NCBI GenBank assembly: GCA_002506425.1
Contig: DAXO01000013.1
Span: forward strand, 820-7,850
Source: Methanomassiliicoccaceae archaeon UBA480
Lineage (GTDB): Archaea > Thermoplasmatota > Thermoplasmata > Methanomassiliicoccales > Methanomethylophilaceae
DNA: 7,031 nt
Direction: 5' to 3'
This document shows positions 5,449-7,031 of the stretch, one piece after another. Numbering within the stretch: position 1 is the first letter of the stretch; each line of letters opens with the position of its first letter. The translations under genes and the position numbers were made by a program. The notes beneath the pieces were generated by a model, which ran no database searches, was not told the origin of the DNA, and saw only the letters and a list, made by a program, of their open reading frames with translations.

Positions 5449-6342
5449 ATGTCGGAGAGCAACGACCGTTACGTGCTGAACAAGGAGCTGGCCCAGATGC
5501 TGAAGGGCGGCGTCATCATGGACGTCACCACCCCTGAGCAGGCGAGGATCGCCGAGGAGGCGGGCGCCTGCGCGGTCATGGCCCTCGAGAGGATCCCCGC
5601 GGACATCCGCGCCGCAGGAGGAGTCTCCAGGATGTCCGATCCCAAGATGATCAGGGGGATCCAGGAGGCAGTCTCGATCCCCGTCATGGCGAAGTGCAGG
5701 ATAGGCCACTTCGTCGAGGCCCAGATCCTGGAGGCCATCGAGATCGACTACATCGACGAGAGCGAGGTGCTCTCCCCTGCCGACGATACCTACCACATCG
5801 ACAAGAAGAGGTTCAAGGTCCCGTTCGTGTGCGGAGCCAGGGATCTCGGGGAGGCCCTCAGGCGCATCGGCGAGGGCGCATCGATGATCAGGACCAAGGG
5901 AGAGCCCGGAACCGGGGATGTCATCCAGGCCGTCACCCACATGAGGACCATGAACAGGCAGATCCGCGAGCTCCAGGCCATCGAGGACGACGAGGTCTAC
6001 GAGTACGCCAAGACCCTGCAGGTCCCCCTCGACCTCGCATTCTACGTCCACGAGAACGGAAGGCTCCCCGTGGTCAACTTCGCCGCCGGAGGAGTAGCGA
6101 CTCCCGCCGACGCCGCGCTCATGATGCAGCTCGGAGCCGAGGGAGTGTTCGTGGGATCCGGGATATTCAAGTCCGGCAACCCTGCGAAGAGGGCGTCCGC
6201 GATCGTCAGGGCGGTCACCGACTACAACGACCCCAAGGTGCTGGCGGAGGTCTCCGAGGACCTCGGAGAGGCCATGGTCGGCATCAACAGGGACGAGATC
6301 GACAGGCTGGAAGGCATCCGCATGGCGGAGCGCGGCCAATGA
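5449..6342 (+). CDS. pdxS: Pyridoxal 5'-phosphate synthase, synthase subunit PdxS
   Basis: The (beta/alpha)8-barrel subunit that makes pyridoxal 5'-phosphate from ribose 5-phosphate, glyceraldehyde 3-phosphate and ammonia supplied by PdxT; in known complexes 12 PdxS carry 12 PdxT. Seen in 297 aa: GGVIMDVTTPEQA with Asp25, VMALERIPADIR, MAKCRIGH with Lys82 (which forms the imine with ribose 5-phosphate), YIDESEVLSPAD, and IRTKGEPGTG with Lys150 (the second, swinging lysine) and the phosphate-binding loop; also FAAGGVATPADAALMMQLGAEGVFVGSGIF. Length and all catalytic residues are normal. ATG 5449 has AGGA 8 nt upstream. Codon choice is strongly biased (AGG, CTC, GTC, ATC), suggesting high expression. 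It overlaps pdxT by ATGA, so the two are translationally coupled, consistent with fixed stoichiometry. Confidence 0.98.
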   Translation: MSESNDRYVLNKELAQMLKGGVIMDVTTPEQARIAEEAGACAVMALERIPADIRAAGGVSRMSDPKMIRGIQEAVSIPVMAKCRIGHFVEAQILEAIEIDYIDESEVLSPADDTYHIDKKRFKVPFVCGARDLGEALRRIGEGASMIRTKGEPGTGDVIQAVTHMRTMNRQIRELQAIEDDEVYEYAKTLQVPLDLAFYVHENGRLPVVNFAAGGVATPADAALMMQLGAEGVFVGSGIFKSGNPAKRASAIVRAVTDYNDPKVLAEVSEDLGEAMVGINRDEIDRLEGIRMAERGQ

Positions 6343-6968
6343 GCGGAGTGGGAGTCCTCGCCGTCCAGGGCGCGTTCGCCGAGCACGAGGCAGTGCTCAG
6401 GGACCTCGGAGCGGAATGCTTCGAGATCCGCAAGGCCGCCGACCTGGACAGGCGCCCTGAGGCGCTGGTGATCCCGGGGGGCGAGAGCACCGTCATGGGA
6501 AAGCTCGTCCGCGATCTGGGGATGTTCGGGCGCCTCCGCGCCATGATCGAGGACGGCACCCCCGTCCTCGGCACCTGCGCGGGCATGATCATGCTCGCCC
6601 GCGAGGTGGAGGGGGGAACCCCTCATCTCGCCACCATGCCGATAAAGGTCAGGCGCAACGCCTACGGGAGGCAGCTCGGGAGCTTCTCCACCACGGCGGA
6701 CTTCGCCGGTCTCGGGAGGATCCCTCTGGAGTTCATCAGGGCTCCGGCGGTGGAGGACGTCTCCGAGGGGGTCCAGATCCTCTCGATGGTCGACTCCGTC
6801 CCGGTGGCCGTGAGGTACGGGAACCAGATCGCCACGGCGTTCCACCCGGAGCTCACCGACGACCGTACCGTCCACAGGTACTTCCTCGACCTGGTGCGAG
6901 GACCGGAGGGGGCCGGGGCCCCCTTCGCGTCCGGCAATCTTTCTACGATACCCAGATTCATCGTGTGA
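6339..6968 (+). CDS. pdxT: Pyridoxal 5'-phosphate synthase, glutaminase subunit PdxT
   Basis: Class I glutamine amidotransferase that hydrolyses glutamine and channels ammonia to PdxS. Seen in 209 aa: VLAVQGAFAEH at the N-terminus, the oxyanion/GGES loop (residues 47-50, followed by TVMGKL), nucleophile Cys80 in GTCAGM, the RRNAYGRQ segment at 105-112, and His169 and Glu171 in TAFHPEL, completing the catalytic triad. The ATG at 6339 overlaps the pdxS stop; GGAG at 6327-6330 is 8 nt upstream. The familiar fold ends at YFLDLV (residue 186), where relatives usually stop within a few residues. Here about 23 further residues follow, beginning with a CGA codon (6897-6899), rich in Gly/Ala/Pro, and encoded across a strong G+C hairpin. 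Whether this tail is made or reflects a lost TGA is unclear; the enzyme itself looks intact. Confidence 0.96.
   Translation: MSGVGVLAVQGAFAEHEAVLRDLGAECFEIRKAADLDRRPEALVIPGGESTVMGKLVRDLGMFGRLRAMIEDGTPVLGTCAGMIMLAREVEGGTPHLATMPIKVRRNAYGRQLGSFSTTADFAGLGRIPLEFIRAPAVEDVSEGVQILSMVDSVPVAVRYGNQIATAFHPELTDDRTVHRYFLDLVRGPEGAGAPFASGNLSTIPRFIV
6908..6923 (+). terminator. Strong G+C hairpin inside the pdxT tail
   Basis: GGGGGC (6908-6913) pairs with GCCCCC (6918-6923) around CGGG, a perfect 6-bp all-G/C stem. A pyrimidine-rich TCTTTCT follows at 6938-6944. It looks like a gene-end signal, but it lies within the last 21 codons of the pdxT frame and within reach of a possible convergent gene. Confidence 0.42.
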
Positions 6969-7031
6969 CGACATCGGTGAACCATCGCTCGGAATGGTCT
7001 CCGATGAGCACCTTCGGAATCTTGCCCCAGA
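6958..7031 (-). CDS. Possible 3' end of a convergent gene (partial, hypothetical)
   Basis: Reading leftwards from the right edge, one minus-strand frame gives 23 residues (GKIPKVLIGDHSERWFTDVV within it) before TGA at 6958-6960. The composition looks protein-like, with alternating hydrophobic and charged residues, unlike the other two minus frames. It would overlap the last 11 bases of pdxT tail to tail. Against it: it has two CGA codons in 23, which the plus-strand genes avoid, and there is too little sequence to name a family. Confidence 0.35.
   Translation of the reverse strand, partial: WGKIPKVLIGDHSERWFTDVVTR

Noticed and set aside
5694..6338. PdxT start far upstream, giving a 424-residue protein
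   Set aside because: The upstream part is an out-of-frame reading of pdxS. The PdxT N-terminus, the GGAG site and the ATGA overlap all point to ATG 6339.
5374..6339. Minus-strand frame of 321 codons antisense to pdxS
   Set aside because: It is a shadow of a strongly codon-biased gene, with low-complexity Asp/Leu/Gly/Val content and no recognisable domain.

Overview
This is a G+C-rich, gene-dense archaeal window. I see no IS element, CRISPR array, tRNA or rRNA. The evidence for an archaeon is: an aspartate-semialdehyde dehydrogenase of the archaeal/fungal type; AT-rich TATA-like boxes about 26 nt ahead of several start codons, as expected for leaderless mRNAs; and a DUF4143 ATPase of a kind that is expanded in many archaea. 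The protein style, the anaerobic cobalt chelatase and the promoter style fit Thermoplasmatota, perhaps Methanomassiliicoccales. That placement is inference and was not tested against a database. Every well-supported gene that ends in the window stops with TGA.

Layout, left to right. (1) Positions 1 to about 1155, plus strand: the 3' part of a DUF4143 ATP-binding protein whose P-loop lies off the left edge. Its frame stays open to 1557, over the end of the next gene. (2) A convergent minus-strand group: cbiK (sirohydrochlorin cobaltochelatase, 1224-2006), asd (2083-3147) and a five-repeat Sel1-like protein (3210-3875). Each has its own promoter-like element, so this looks like three separate units rather than one operon. 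(3) A 100-bp divergent promoter region (3876-3975), followed by a 12-helix major facilitator transporter on the plus strand (3976-5298). (4) A 150-bp intergenic region holding a hairpin over the transporter stop codon, an inverted repeat across the pdxS TATA box, and a UUCG-capped hairpin next to the pdxS ribosome binding site. (5) The pdxS-pdxT operon (5449-6968), whose genes overlap by ATGA and encode the two-subunit glutamine-dependent pyridoxal 5'-phosphate synthase. (6) At the right edge, a possible 3' end of another gene on the minus strand.

The metabolic genes are core functions: cobamide or tetrapyrrole metal insertion, the aspartate family of amino acids, and vitamin B6 cofactor supply. 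PdxS and PdxT form one enzyme; no other functional link between neighbours can be shown. Start signals fall into two classes. asd, pdxS and pdxT have Shine-Dalgarno motifs exactly 8 nt from the ATG. cbiK, the Sel1 gene and the MFS gene have TATA-like boxes about 26-29 nt from the ATG and appear leaderless.

I found no convincing new multi-gene system. The most unusual signal is at gene ends. The DUF4143 ATPase and PdxT both appear to run past their normal C-terminus, and in each the first in-frame CGA codon (one base from TGA) sits at the expected end, followed by a strong hairpin inside the extended frame.
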